Positions 17,978 to 26,108 of a stretch of DNA of 64,000 nt are shown here, one piece after another; position 1 is the first letter of the stretch, and each line of letters opens with the position of its first letter. The stretch lies in NCBI RefSeq assembly GCF_947497025.1, contig NZ_CANMFC010000011.1:1-64000 (forward strand). The letters run 5' to 3'. The stretch is from an uncultured Kushneria sp. GTDB taxonomy: Bacteria; Pseudomonadota; Gammaproteobacteria; Pseudomonadales; Halomonadaceae. The position numbers and the translations under genes were made by a program. The notes beneath the pieces were generated by a model, which was not told the DNA's origin, ran no database searches, and saw only the letters and a program-made list of their open reading frames with translations.

Positions 17978-18856
17978 ATGGCATGGCTCAAGGGCATCAT
18001 CAGTATCGTGCTGCTGACCGGCAATACGCTGTTCTGGGGTATACCGCTGGTTGCATTAAGTCTTTTAAAGCTGGCGCTCCCCTTCCAGGCCGTACAAGGG
18101 TGGCTGCTCAAGAATCTGAACCGGGTTGCCAGTCTCTGGATCACGACCAATAACCTATGGATACGCCACTGGCTCAAGCCGGACTGGTGTATTTCCCTGC
18201 CCGATACGCTTTCCAAAGATTGTCATTGGCTGGTGATTGCCAACCATCGCAGCTGGACGGACGTCTTTGTCATGCTGTACACCCTGCATGATCACCTGCC
18301 GATGCCGCGTTTTTTCATCAAGCGTGAGCTGATCTGGGTGCCCATTCTGGGGCTGGCCTGGTGGGCACTCAAGTTCCCCATGATGCGACGCTACTCCGCC
18401 AGCCAGCTGAAACGTCGCCCGCATCTGGCAAAACATGATTTACGGGCGACCCAAAAACTGCTGACCCATATCGACCGTACGCCTGTTACCATCTACAACT
18501 TTGCCGAAGGCACGCGCTTCACCCGAGCCAAACATGAACAACAGCAAAGTCCCTATCAGCATCTTCTCAAGCCTCGTGCTGGCGGCTGTGCCCAGGTCAT
18601 GACGATGATGGGGCATGAACTCTCCGGTATCATTGACGTCACCCTTGATTACCGTCATGGCCGACCACGGTTTCGGGACCTGCTTTGCGGGCGAAGCGCA
18701 AGAATCACCCTGAGGGCAAGACGGCTGGACATCCCAGGCTGGATGCCAGGCGGGGACTACCTCAATGACACGCATTACAGGGAACGCTTTCAGGCATGGA
18801 TCAATGCACTATGGCAGGAAAAGGATCAGCAACTCTCATGCACTACCGCTTCCTGA
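17978..18856 (+). CDS. yihG: membrane-bound lysophospholipid acyltransferase (YihG-like)
   Basis: PlsC-fold acyltransferase of 292 residues that would acylate lysophosphatidic acid or a related lipid at the inner membrane. N-terminal membrane segment IISIVLLTGNTLFWGIPLVA, HX4D motif NHRSWTD, IKRELIWVPILGLAWWAL, NFAEGTRFT, and a C-terminal INALWQEKDQQL that closely matches E. coli YihG. ATG 17978 with AAGGA upstream is chosen over an unsupported extension to 17855. Its 3' end overlaps the next gene by 19 bp, opening a four-gene envelope cluster. Confidence 0.88.
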   Translation: MAWLKGIISIVLLTGNTLFWGIPLVALSLLKLALPFQAVQGWLLKNLNRVASLWITTNNLWIRHWLKPDWCISLPDTLSKDCHWLVIANHRSWTDVFVMLYTLHDHLPMPRFFIKRELIWVPILGLAWWALKFPMMRRYSASQLKRRPHLAKHDLRATQKLLTHIDRTPVTIYNFAEGTRFTRAKHEQQQSPYQHLLKPRAGGCAQVMTMMGHELSGIIDVTLDYRHGRPRFRDLLCGRSARITLRARRLDIPGWMPGGDYLNDTHYRERFQAWINALWQEKDQQLSCTTAS

Positions 18857-19692
18857 CCCTTTTAGTGCTTTTGTTGCTGGCAGGCTGTGCCGGTCGCAGC
18901 ATGGGTGGTGGCGAAGCCGGTTACGTCACCATTCAGCGGGGAGACACCATGAGCGCCATTGCTCGCCAGGCAGGGGTTCCACTGCTGCGGCTGCAGCGAT
19001 TCAACCCGGGCGTCAAAGCCAATGACATGCGTATCGGCCAGCAGCTGATGTTGCCGGGTCGCAACGAACGTGCCCCCGGCAACGGGCAATACCGCTACTC
19101 GGTGAGAAGCGGCGATACGCTGGGCAGAATTGCCAGTCACTTCGGTACCTCCAGCAGCCGCATCAGTGCCGCCAACCGCAGTATTGACCCCAATCGCCTG
19201 CGTATCGGGCAGATGCTGACCGTTCCGGTTGGCAGCGCTTCTGCCTCAACGGCCGCGCGCGCTACCGGCACTGCCGGCGGACAGACCACTGCTGCCCCCG
19301 CCAGTGCATTACCCAGCGGCGCTGGCCCATGGGCGTGGCCCCTGCGTGGCGCTCAGGTGCAGCGAGAATTCGGCAAGGACGGCCGCAATGCCCTGCAACC
19401 CATGCTGATCTCGGCCGGAAATGATCACACCGCTCGTGCCGTGGCCTCCGGTACCGTACGTTTTGCGGGCGCCATGCGCCAGCTTGGCGGCGTCGTGATC
19501 GTGCATCATGACAAGAATCTGCAAAGCGTCTATGCCCAGTGCGACCGACTCAACGTCAGCAATGGCCAGCGCGTCAATGCCGGCACGCCCGTTTGCGAGG
19601 TGCGCCGCGATTCAGGCACCGGCCGTCATGATCTCCTTTTTGACACACGCAATGCGGGTCGTCCCTTCAACCCCAGGCAGATTGTCCGATGA
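18838..19692 (+). CDS. LysM lipoprotein with degenerate LytM/M23 domain (NlpD-like)
   Basis: Probable outer-membrane lipoprotein of 284 residues. Signal peptide with lipobox LLAGC (Cys17). Two LysM peptidoglycan-binding domains, VTIQRGDTMSAIARQAGV and YSVRSGDTLGRIASHFGT, then a low-complexity Ala/Thr linker and a C-terminal LytM (M23) fold starting WAWPLRGAQV. The zinc ligands of active M23 enzymes are missing: the HxxxD region reads ISAGNDHTARAV and the HxH region reads VYAQCDRL. This matches NlpD/EnvC-type amidase activators, not a hydrolase. Start at ATG 18838 with AAGGA upstream. Not next to rpoS, so unlike standard nlpD. Confidence 0.85.
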   Translation: MHYRFLTLLVLLLLAGCAGRSMGGGEAGYVTIQRGDTMSAIARQAGVPLLRLQRFNPGVKANDMRIGQQLMLPGRNERAPGNGQYRYSVRSGDTLGRIASHFGTSSSRISAANRSIDPNRLRIGQMLTVPVGSASASTAARATGTAGGQTTAAPASALPSGAGPWAWPLRGAQVQREFGKDGRNALQPMLISAGNDHTARAVASGTVRFAGAMRQLGGVVIVHHDKNLQSVYAQCDRLNVSNGQRVNAGTPVCEVRRDSGTGRHDLLFDTRNAGRPFNPRQIVR

Positions 19693-20936
19693 CACGCGAC
19701 ACAACAACGTCACATGATCGCCCCGCAACCGTCATGAACGACAACCATACTGATCCACATAACGATGATCCCCGGACACCGATTTCCCGGACAGCAATGA
19801 AGGTCGCTTTCGTGAGCGAAACCTGGGACCCCGAAATCAATGGCGTCACGCATACCCTTGGCCATTTGGCGCGCCATCTAAAGGCGCGCGGGATGTCATT
19901 GCAGCTGATTCGTCCCAGACCCCGGAGCGATCATCATGACGAGCTCATGAGTGAAGAGCTGCAGGTCGGTGCCATTCCCATTCCGGATTATGACGGAGTC
20001 AGCATGGGATTTCCGGCGCCTCGCAAGATTGGCAGGCTGTGGCGAGGTCATCGCCCGGATGTGGTCTATATCGCCACTGAAGGCCCCCTTGGGCTCTCTG
20101 CGCTCAATCAGGCGCGCCGGATGGGGATTCCCGTAATCAGCGGTTTCCATACCAACTTTGATCAGTACAGTCGCCACTACATCATGCTGAAAGTGCTCAG
20201 CCCTTTGGTAAGACCCTTTCTGCGCCGCTTTCATAACCGCTCGACCATGACCCTGGTACCGACCAAAGCCCAAGCGGACAATCTCGCCCAATATGGTTAT
20301 GACAATGTTAAGGTGATGAGCAGAGGGCTGGATTGCGAACGTTTTTCACCCGAGCAGCGTGATACGTCGCTGCGCGAGCAGTGGGGAGCCGATGAAGACA
20401 CCCCCGTTGCCCTGCACGTCGGACGTTTGGCGGCCGAGAAAAACGTTTTGCTGCTGATCGACACGCTTGAAGCCATGCGCAAGCGTCAGCCTGGTCTCAA
20501 GGCAGTGCTGGTCGGCGACGGACCGCAACGCGCCCTGCTGGAAAAGCGCCTTCCCTGGGCCCACTTTGCGGGTTTTCAACGCGATCAGGCGCTGGCCAGG
20601 CACTATGCCAGTGCCGACATCTTTCTGTTTCCGTCACTGTCGGAAACCTTTGGCAATGTCGTCATCGAGGCCATGGCCAGCGGACTGGCGGTTGCCGCCT
20701 TTGATTATGCTGCTGCAGGCGAGCTGATTTGTGAGGATATACAGGGTAAGCTTGCCGACCCTGACAGACCGGCGCAGTTTATCGAGGCAGCCGTGGCGCT
20801 CTGTGAAGACATGGCATCGGCCCGGGAAATGGGTCGCGCTGCCTGTGAGCGGGTACATACACTGGGCTGGCCAAAGATTGGCGACGCCTTTATTGATTAT
20901 CTGCGTCAGGCACAGGAGGTGAACGATGGCAGGTGA
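19689..20936 (+). CDS. glycosyltransferase family 4-type (SQDG/mannosyl-lipid synthase-like)
   Basis: GT-B fold transferase of 415 residues; its ATGA overlaps the stop of the LysM gene. N-terminal domain from KVAFVSETWDPEINGVTHTL (donor/acceptor glycine loop), GFHTNFDQYS, C-terminal donor domain LHVGRLAAEKN and FPSLSETFGNVVIEAMASG with the E-x7-E pair. The resemblance is to glycosyltransferases that glycosylate diacylglycerol or related lipids. A start at ATG 19797 would remove a 36-residue polar leader; both are possible. Next to an acyltransferase and PAP2 phosphatase, so glycolipid synthesis is a reasonable guess, not shown. Confidence 0.88.
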   Translation: MTRDTTTSHDRPATVMNDNHTDPHNDDPRTPISRTAMKVAFVSETWDPEINGVTHTLGHLARHLKARGMSLQLIRPRPRSDHHDELMSEELQVGAIPIPDYDGVSMGFPAPRKIGRLWRGHRPDVVYIATEGPLGLSALNQARRMGIPVISGFHTNFDQYSRHYIMLKVLSPLVRPFLRRFHNRSTMTLVPTKAQADNLAQYGYDNVKVMSRGLDCERFSPEQRDTSLREQWGADEDTPVALHVGRLAAEKNVLLLIDTLEAMRKRQPGLKAVLVGDGPQRALLEKRLPWAHFAGFQRDQALARHYASADIFLFPSLSETFGNVVIEAMASGLAVAAFDYAAAGELICEDIQGKLADPDRPAQFIEAAVALCEDMASAREMGRAACERVHTLGWPKIGDAFIDYLRQAQEVNDGR

Positions 20937-21495
20937 ACGACTGATACCGGTATTTAAAAGACTCGATACGCTCGAGTGGAAAGCCTGCAACAAGCTGGCG
21001 CGTCTTGGCGCCTATCGTCCGCTTCTTTTCGTTCTGCGCTGGGCAAGCCGTCTGGGTGATGCGCCGGCATGGATCGTCATGTGCCTGAGCATTCCGCTGC
21101 TGACACAGTGGTGGTACGGCTGGTTTCTGGGCGTCTGCTTCGGCCTTTCGGCAGCGGTCGGGGGTATCCTGTATCGGCTGCTCAAAAACCGCCTGTGTCG
21201 CGAACGCCCCTACATCTCCTTTGAAATTCCCTGCACCATGCCGCCACTGGATCGCTACAGCTTTCCCAGCGGTCACACCCTTCATGCCGTGATGTTCACC
21301 ACATTGGCGGCCCTGTTCGTGCCTCAGCTGCTGATTGTGGTGGCTCCCTTTGCGGTGCTGGTCATGCTCTCGCGCGTCATACTGGGCCTTCACTACATTA
21401 CTGACGTTGCGGCAGGCGCCCTGATCGGCTTTGTACTGGCGCATGGCATGGCACTGATCATTGTCGCCCTGAGCAGCATGCTGTTTGGCATGTAA
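20926..21495 (+). CDS. PAP2 family membrane phosphatase
   Basis: Integral-membrane phosphatidic acid phosphatase-type 2 enzyme of 189 residues, overlapping the upstream glycosyltransferase by 11 bp. Complete catalytic triad of motifs: KNRLCRERP, PSGHTLH and SRVILGLHYITDVAAG, between about five hydrophobic segments. Likely removes phosphate from phosphatidate, PGP or undecaprenyl-PP. With the preceding acyltransferase and glycosyltransferase, a route acyl transfer to phosphatidate, dephosphorylation to diacylglycerol, glycosylation can be drawn, which is inference. It ends the cluster, followed by a terminator. Confidence 0.9.
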   Translation: MAGERLIPVFKRLDTLEWKACNKLARLGAYRPLLFVLRWASRLGDAPAWIVMCLSIPLLTQWWYGWFLGVCFGLSAAVGGILYRLLKNRLCRERPYISFEIPCTMPPLDRYSFPSGHTLHAVMFTTLAALFVPQLLIVVAPFAVLVMLSRVILGLHYITDVAAGALIGFVLAHGMALIIVALSSMLFGM

Positions 21496-21524
21496 CCCAC
21501 GACACGGCACTGAAATGACCTGCG

Positions 21525-21556
21525 AGCCGGTGCCTGTGAGGGCGTCGGCTTTTTTG
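21525..21556 (+). terminator. rho-independent terminator after envelope cluster
   Basis: Interrupted stem AGCCG-GT-GCC / GGC-GT-CGGCT with a TGTGAG loop followed by six Ts, 30 bp after the PAP2 stop. Confidence 0.75.
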
Positions 21557-21834
21557 TAAGCGTCAATTCTCACGGATCCGTGCCCGGGGGTCATGATCCC
21601 AGTCATGGCGACCCCACACCCTTCGTTGTTGAGACCAATTTTCCTGCCTTCTTTAACTTTGGTAACGCTCCGGACTAACGTCTTACAGCCAGATACGCCG
21701 TATTACTGAATGCTGTGTCAGACATAATCACAAAAACCGGCCGGGAACGATGGCGCACCACGCTGCCGAGCATGCAAAAAATGCAGGGCTGAAATGCCCG
21801 TTGTCCTCCCTGTCTGGTCTAACGGAGCACGCCC
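21557..21834. other. TRAP operon upstream region, no gene seen
   Basis: About 280 bp without a credible coding frame; should hold the TRAP promoter. GGAG precedes the first binding-protein start. A near sigma-54-like TGGCGC...GCTGCC stretch at about 21750 has the wrong spacing (11 instead of 10) and is not called. Confidence 0.35.
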
Positions 21835-22854
21835 ATGAAGATCCCCCTATCGCTGAAAGCCGGTGCCTTTCTTGCCCTTGGCGCGTTGGCACTCAACGCT
21901 CATGGCGCCGAGTACGAGTGGAAATTTCAGGCTTCGGAAACCTCCGGAGAGCCCAGTTTCAAGATCAAGCAGGAATGGGCCGACAAAATCGAGACGATGA
22001 CCGATGGCCGTGTGGCCATCGAGGTGATGCCGATCAATGCCGTGGTAGGCCCCACCGAAACCCTGCAGGCCGTCAGTGCCGGGATACTGCAGGGTCATAT
22101 GACAGATCCCAGCTATTTCTCGGGTCAGAACCCGGCTTTTGGGATGCTGGGCAACCTGGTGGGCGCCTGGCAGGATCCCTACGACTTTCTGGAATACATG
22201 AAGTATGCCGGCGGCGAAAACCTCTACAACGAGCTGGTCGAACCCTACGGCGTCCATCTGATTTCGGCGGCCACCTTTCCGCTGGAATCAGTCCCTTCCA
22301 CGGTGGAAATCAAGACCATAGAGGACTTCAAGGGCCTCAAGATTCGTGCCCCCCAGGGCATGGTGTACAACATCTTCGAACGTATTGGCGCCACACCGGT
22401 CAACCTGCCGGGTTCCGAAGTCTATACCGGCCTTGAAAAGGGGGTGATCGACGCCGCCGACTCTACCGTGCTTTCCAACAATGATGCCCAGGGGCTTCAC
22501 CAGTTCGCCCCTTATCCGCTGTATCCCGGTTTCCACTCCATGCCCATGATCGCGGTGTCGATCAACAAGCAGATATGGGATGGCCTGTCGGAAGATCTGC
22601 AGGTCACGCTCAAGACGGCCTTTGACCGCATGGCCTATGACCTGATCGCACGCCTCAAGGCGCTGGATCTTGAGACGCTGGCCAAACTCGAAAAGGACCC
22701 CGATGTGCACCCTTATGATTTGCCGCCGGAAGAGCGCAAGAAGTTTCGCCAGGCCGCCGAGAAGGAGTGGCAGGAGTGGGCCGGCCGCAATGACATGACC
22801 CAGAAAATCTATGATTCGGCCACCGGATTCCTGCGCTCACGTGACCTGCTTTGA
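21835..22854 (+). CDS. dctP: TRAP transporter solute-binding protein 1 (DctP family)
   Basis: Periplasmic substrate-binding protein of 339 residues with a cleavable signal peptide (cleavage near NAHGAEYEW). Family features: EWADKIETMTDGRVAIEVMP, the organic-acid-binding arginine in GLKIRAPQGM and PGSEVYTGLEKGVIDAAD. GGAG is nine bases before the ATG. The pattern fits TRAP binders for 2-oxo acids or other carboxylates (TakP-like cluster); the ligand cannot be read from sequence. A second paralog follows. Confidence 0.92.
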   Translation: MKIPLSLKAGAFLALGALALNAHGAEYEWKFQASETSGEPSFKIKQEWADKIETMTDGRVAIEVMPINAVVGPTETLQAVSAGILQGHMTDPSYFSGQNPAFGMLGNLVGAWQDPYDFLEYMKYAGGENLYNELVEPYGVHLISAATFPLESVPSTVEIKTIEDFKGLKIRAPQGMVYNIFERIGATPVNLPGSEVYTGLEKGVIDAADSTVLSNNDAQGLHQFAPYPLYPGFHSMPMIAVSINKQIWDGLSEDLQVTLKTAFDRMAYDLIARLKALDLETLAKLEKDPDVHPYDLPPEERKKFRQAAEKEWQEWAGRNDMTQKIYDSATGFLRSRDLL

Positions 22855-22885
22855 CCTCGGCCTCCAATCGTCCGGGGCCATACCA

Positions 22886-22936
22886 ATAAAAACGACAAGC
22901 CGATAAAAACGACAAGCCGATAAAAACGACAAGAGG
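22886..22936 (+). repeat. three tandem 17-bp repeats including the RBS of the next gene
   Basis: Three direct copies with unit ATAAAAACGACAAGCCG at 22886-22902, 22903-22919 and 22920-22936; the third ends AAGAGG instead of AAGCCG. AAGAGGAAC of the last copy is the probable Shine-Dalgarno for the second binding protein at 22945. Copies 1 and 2 are identical. Confidence 0.9.
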
Positions 22937-22944
22937 AACGCAAC

Positions 22945-24006
22945 ATGTCTATCCGTCTTCCACTGAAAGCCTGCATCTTCATCGCATTGGGGAGCACAGC
23001 GTTTAACGCTCAGGCCGCCGAATATGAATGGACTTTCCAGACCTCGGAGACCTCCGGTGAACCGCAGTTCGAAATGAAAAAGGCGTGGGCCGACAATGTG
23101 GAGACAATGTCGAATGGCCGTATTGCCATCGAGATCCTGCCCGTCGGGGCCGTGGTACAGGCCAATCAAACCCTGCAGGCCGTTCGCTCCGGCATCCTGC
23201 AGGGGCACCTGACCGACCCCAGCTACTTTACCGGTCAGAATCCGGCCTTTGGCATGATGGGGAATCTGGTCGGCGCCTGGAGCGACCCCTACGATTTCCT
23301 CGATTACATGAACAATGCCGGCGGGGAGACGCTCTACAACAAGCTGGTCGAACCCTACGGGCTTCACCTGATCGGCGCTGCCGCCACGGGCCTTGAGTCC
23401 CTGCCCTCCAGCAAGCCGGTCCGCTCCATCGCCGACATGAAGGGGCTCAAGCTGCGGGCGCCGGAAGGCATGGTCTACAACATCTTTGAAAAGGCAGGCG
23501 CAACACCGGTCAACCTGCCGGGTTCAGAGGTCTATACCGGGCTGGAAAAAGGGGTCATCGATGCCGCCGATTACACGGTCTTTGCCACCAACCAGGCGCA
23601 GGGGCTGCATGACTTTGCCCCCTATCCGCTTTACCCCGGTTTCCACTCCCTGCCCATGGTCGCCGTCTCGATCAACAACGAGATCTGGCAGAGCCTGCCG
23701 GCTGACCTGCAGGCCATGCTGACCACCTCTGTTGATGCACTGGCTTACGAGATGGTCGCCGAGCTGAAAACACGCGATCTGGAGGCAGTACGTCAAGCCC
23801 GCCAGAACCCGGACCTCAAGATCATCGACCTGCCTCAGGAAGAGCGGGCGAAGTTCCGCGATATCGCCCGTCAGGAGTGGGCCGAGTGGGCCGAGCGCAA
23901 TGACATTACCCGCGAGTTTTATGACTCGGTCGTGGCCTATCTACAAATGCACAACCTGCTGCCTGCTGAAGGCAGCAACGGGGCTGAAGCCAGCACCTCG
24001 TCATGA
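22945..24006 (+). CDS. dctP: TRAP transporter solute-binding protein 2 (DctP family paralog)
   Basis: Second periplasmic binding protein, 353 residues, with signal peptide ending near NAQAAEYEW. Roughly two thirds identical by eye to the upstream copy over their length, including RAPEGMVYNIFEKAGATPVN and PGSEVYTGLEKGVIDAAD, with an extra C-terminal tail of about 15 polar residues. The ligand-binding arginine is kept, while the pocket loop differs (ADYTVFATNQ here, ADSTVLSNND in the first). Gene duplication with possible split of substrate range. Confidence 0.9.
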   Translation: MSIRLPLKACIFIALGSTAFNAQAAEYEWTFQTSETSGEPQFEMKKAWADNVETMSNGRIAIEILPVGAVVQANQTLQAVRSGILQGHLTDPSYFTGQNPAFGMMGNLVGAWSDPYDFLDYMNNAGGETLYNKLVEPYGLHLIGAAATGLESLPSSKPVRSIADMKGLKLRAPEGMVYNIFEKAGATPVNLPGSEVYTGLEKGVIDAADYTVFATNQAQGLHDFAPYPLYPGFHSLPMVAVSINNEIWQSLPADLQAMLTTSVDALAYEMVAELKTRDLEAVRQARQNPDLKIIDLPQEERAKFRDIARQEWAEWAERNDITREFYDSVVAYLQMHNLLPAEGSNGAEASTSS

Positions 24007-24091
24007 GGCAACAGGCTTTCAGGGGGCACGGCGGGCGCAGGCCCCCGCCGTGCCATGACTCGATTGATTTTCTCTGACACAGAGGATGCCC

Positions 24092-24724
24092 ATGTCCACA
24101 GATCCTCACCGCCAGCATGGCGTTATCGAGGCAGACGAGGAAGAACTCGCGCGCTCGACCCCGGACCCTATCGATCGTGCTCCGGACCCGGTACGCAGCC
24201 TTCTCGACCGCGGCGTGGTGTGGTGCGCCCGCGGCGCTGCCTGGCTGATTTTTGCCGCCATGGCCATCAGCGTTTATGAAGTGCTCATGCGCTATGGCTT
24301 CAACTCCCCCACCTCCTGGGTGCATGAGAGCGTGGTGATGCTGGTGGCCGTCAGTTTTGCGCTTGGCGGGCCGGCGGCACTGGCCAGTAATCGCCATATC
24401 CGGGTGCGTGTTCTCTATGACAGTGCCGGCCCGCGCCTGAGACTCTGGCTGGATCGTTTCAATGATCTGGTGACCTTCGGCTTCTGCCTGGCCATGAGCT
24501 ACGCCGCCTTCACCATGTTCTGGGACGCCTCGCACAACCCACTGGGAGCGTGGCAACTGGAACGCTCCGGCACCTCATGGAACCCGCCATTTCCGGCGCT
24601 GGTGAAAGGCATCATCATGGCTGCACTGATGATCATGTGCGTCCAATCGCTGGTTCATTTCATTCAGTCCCTGCGGGGCAGGACTGCCGAGCCGCAGCAA
24701 AATGACGGGGAGACAGCGTCATGA
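24092..24724 (+). CDS. dctQ: TRAP transporter small permease (DctQ)
   Basis: Four-helix small subunit of 210 residues with an unusually long, acidic N-terminal cytoplasmic tail (about 45 residues, EADEEELARSTPDPIDRAPDP). Core features: WLIFAAMAISVYEVLMRYGF, SPTSWVHESVVMLVAVSF and GGPAALASNRHIRVRVLYD. ATG 24092 with AGAGGATGCCC upstream is preferred to ATG 24086. It ends in a 4-bp ATGA overlap with the large permease, so translation is coupled. Confidence 0.9.
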   Translation: MSTDPHRQHGVIEADEEELARSTPDPIDRAPDPVRSLLDRGVVWCARGAAWLIFAAMAISVYEVLMRYGFNSPTSWVHESVVMLVAVSFALGGPAALASNRHIRVRVLYDSAGPRLRLWLDRFNDLVTFGFCLAMSYAAFTMFWDASHNPLGAWQLERSGTSWNPPFPALVKGIIMAALMIMCVQSLVHFIQSLRGRTAEPQQNDGETAS

Positions 24725-26022
24725 CCATTGCTGACGGGACGATCCTGATGGTCGGGGCCATTTTTGCCCTGTTGATTACCGGCCTGCCGCTCGCCTTCAT
24801 TACCGGCCTGGTGGCGCTGGCCTTTACCTTTGGCTGGTTCGGACCGATGGCCATGCCGCTGGTAACCAGCCGCATCTATGGCTTTGTCACCGAATATTCA
24901 CTGGTGGCGGTGCCCATGTTCGTGTTGATGGCATCACTTTTGGACCGCTCCGGTATCGCAAAGGATTTGTTCAACGCCATGCGCGTCTTTGCAGGTCGTC
25001 TGCCCGGCGGTGTGGCGGTGCAGACGGTGGTCGTGGCGTTTTTCCTGGCAGCGCTTTCGGGGATTATTGGCGGTGAAATCGTGCTGCTGGGCATTCTTGC
25101 CCTGCCGCAAATGCTGCGACTGGGCTATGACAAGCACCTTTCCATTGGTGTTGTCTGCGCCGGCGGCTCACTGGGTACCATGATGCCGCCCTCGATCGTG
25201 CTGATCATCTATGGGCTGATTGCCAGTGTTTCCATTGCCGATCTGTTTACCGCCGCCATCACGCCAGCGGTGATCCTGATGCTGTCCTACATCGGTTACG
25301 TGCTGGTGCGCTGCCTGAAAAACCCCAGTCTCGGGCCACCGCTGACAGAGGAGAATCGTCGCGAAACCTTCGCCACCAAGGGCAAGGCGCTGCAGGCGAT
25401 TATCGTTCCAGCGCTGATCGCGGTGCTTGTACTGGGCTCGATCTATGGTGGCGTTGCCTCGGTCACGGAAGCCGCGGCCATGGGCGTATTCGGCGTGTTG
25501 CTGGCGATCGTGCTGCGCGGTGAGTTCTCTTTCAAGACCATGCACGAAAGCCTCGGTCAGACGCTGATGACCTGCGGCATGATCATCTGGATCGGTATCG
25601 GGGCGGCGGCACTGGTCGGGGTTTACAACCTGATGGGCGGCAACCGTTTTATCTCGGGCATGATCATGGGCCTTGATGTCGCTCCCATCGTGATCATCCT
25701 GGTGATGATGGGCATTCTGCTGGTGCTGGGTATGTTCCTCGACTGGATCGGCGTGGCGATGCTGACCCTGCCGATTTTTGTTCCTATCATTACGCAGCTG
25801 GGCTACAGCCCGATATGGTTCGGGATTCTGTTTGCCGTCAACATGCAGGTGTCGTTCCTGTCACCACCATTTGGGCCGGCCGCCTTTTATCTCAAGGGGG
25901 TTGCCCCGCCGGAAATCAGCCTCAAGGATATTTTTGTCTCGCTGCTGCCCTTCATCGCTCTGCAGCTGCTGGTGCTGTTTGCCCTGCTGTTCTGGCCCGA
26001 TCTCGCCATGTGGCTGGTATAA
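24721..26022 (+). CDS. dctM: TRAP transporter large permease (DctM)
   Basis: Catalytic membrane subunit of 433 residues (12 or more helices) that drives uptake with Na+. Family stretches: ALLITGLPLAFITGLVAL, GGSLGTMMPPSIVLIIYG, GGVASVTEAAAMGVFGVLL and LSPPFGPAAFYLKGVAP. With dctQ and the two binding proteins it forms a complete TRAP system. A small hairpin without a T-run follows the stop. Confidence 0.93.
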   Translation: MTIADGTILMVGAIFALLITGLPLAFITGLVALAFTFGWFGPMAMPLVTSRIYGFVTEYSLVAVPMFVLMASLLDRSGIAKDLFNAMRVFAGRLPGGVAVQTVVVAFFLAALSGIIGGEIVLLGILALPQMLRLGYDKHLSIGVVCAGGSLGTMMPPSIVLIIYGLIASVSIADLFTAAITPAVILMLSYIGYVLVRCLKNPSLGPPLTEENRRETFATKGKALQAIIVPALIAVLVLGSIYGGVASVTEAAAMGVFGVLLAIVLRGEFSFKTMHESLGQTLMTCGMIIWIGIGAAALVGVYNLMGGNRFISGMIMGLDVAPIVIILVMMGILLVLGMFLDWIGVAMLTLPIFVPIITQLGYSPIWFGILFAVNMQVSFLSPPFGPAAFYLKGVAPPEISLKDIFVSLLPFIALQLLVLFALLFWPDLAMWLV

Positions 26023-26056
26023 AAGCTCTGGCGTCATGCTGGTTCTGACCCAAGGC

Positions 26057-26074
26057 CCTGCCTTTCCAGGCAGG
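26057..26074 (+). terminator. weak hairpin after dctM
   Basis: Stem CCTGCCT / AGGCAGG with a four-base loop, 35 bp after the dctM stop and 35 bp before the convergent gcvT stop. No T-run, so intrinsic termination is doubtful. Confidence 0.3.
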
Positions 26075-26108
26075 ACCCGTTTCGATCAATTCAGCTGCGT
26101 CAGCCCAT

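Noticed and set aside
21740-21765. Sigma-54 promoter before the TRAP operon
   Set aside because: A TGGCGC...GCTGCC stretch has the GG and GC elements at the wrong spacing.
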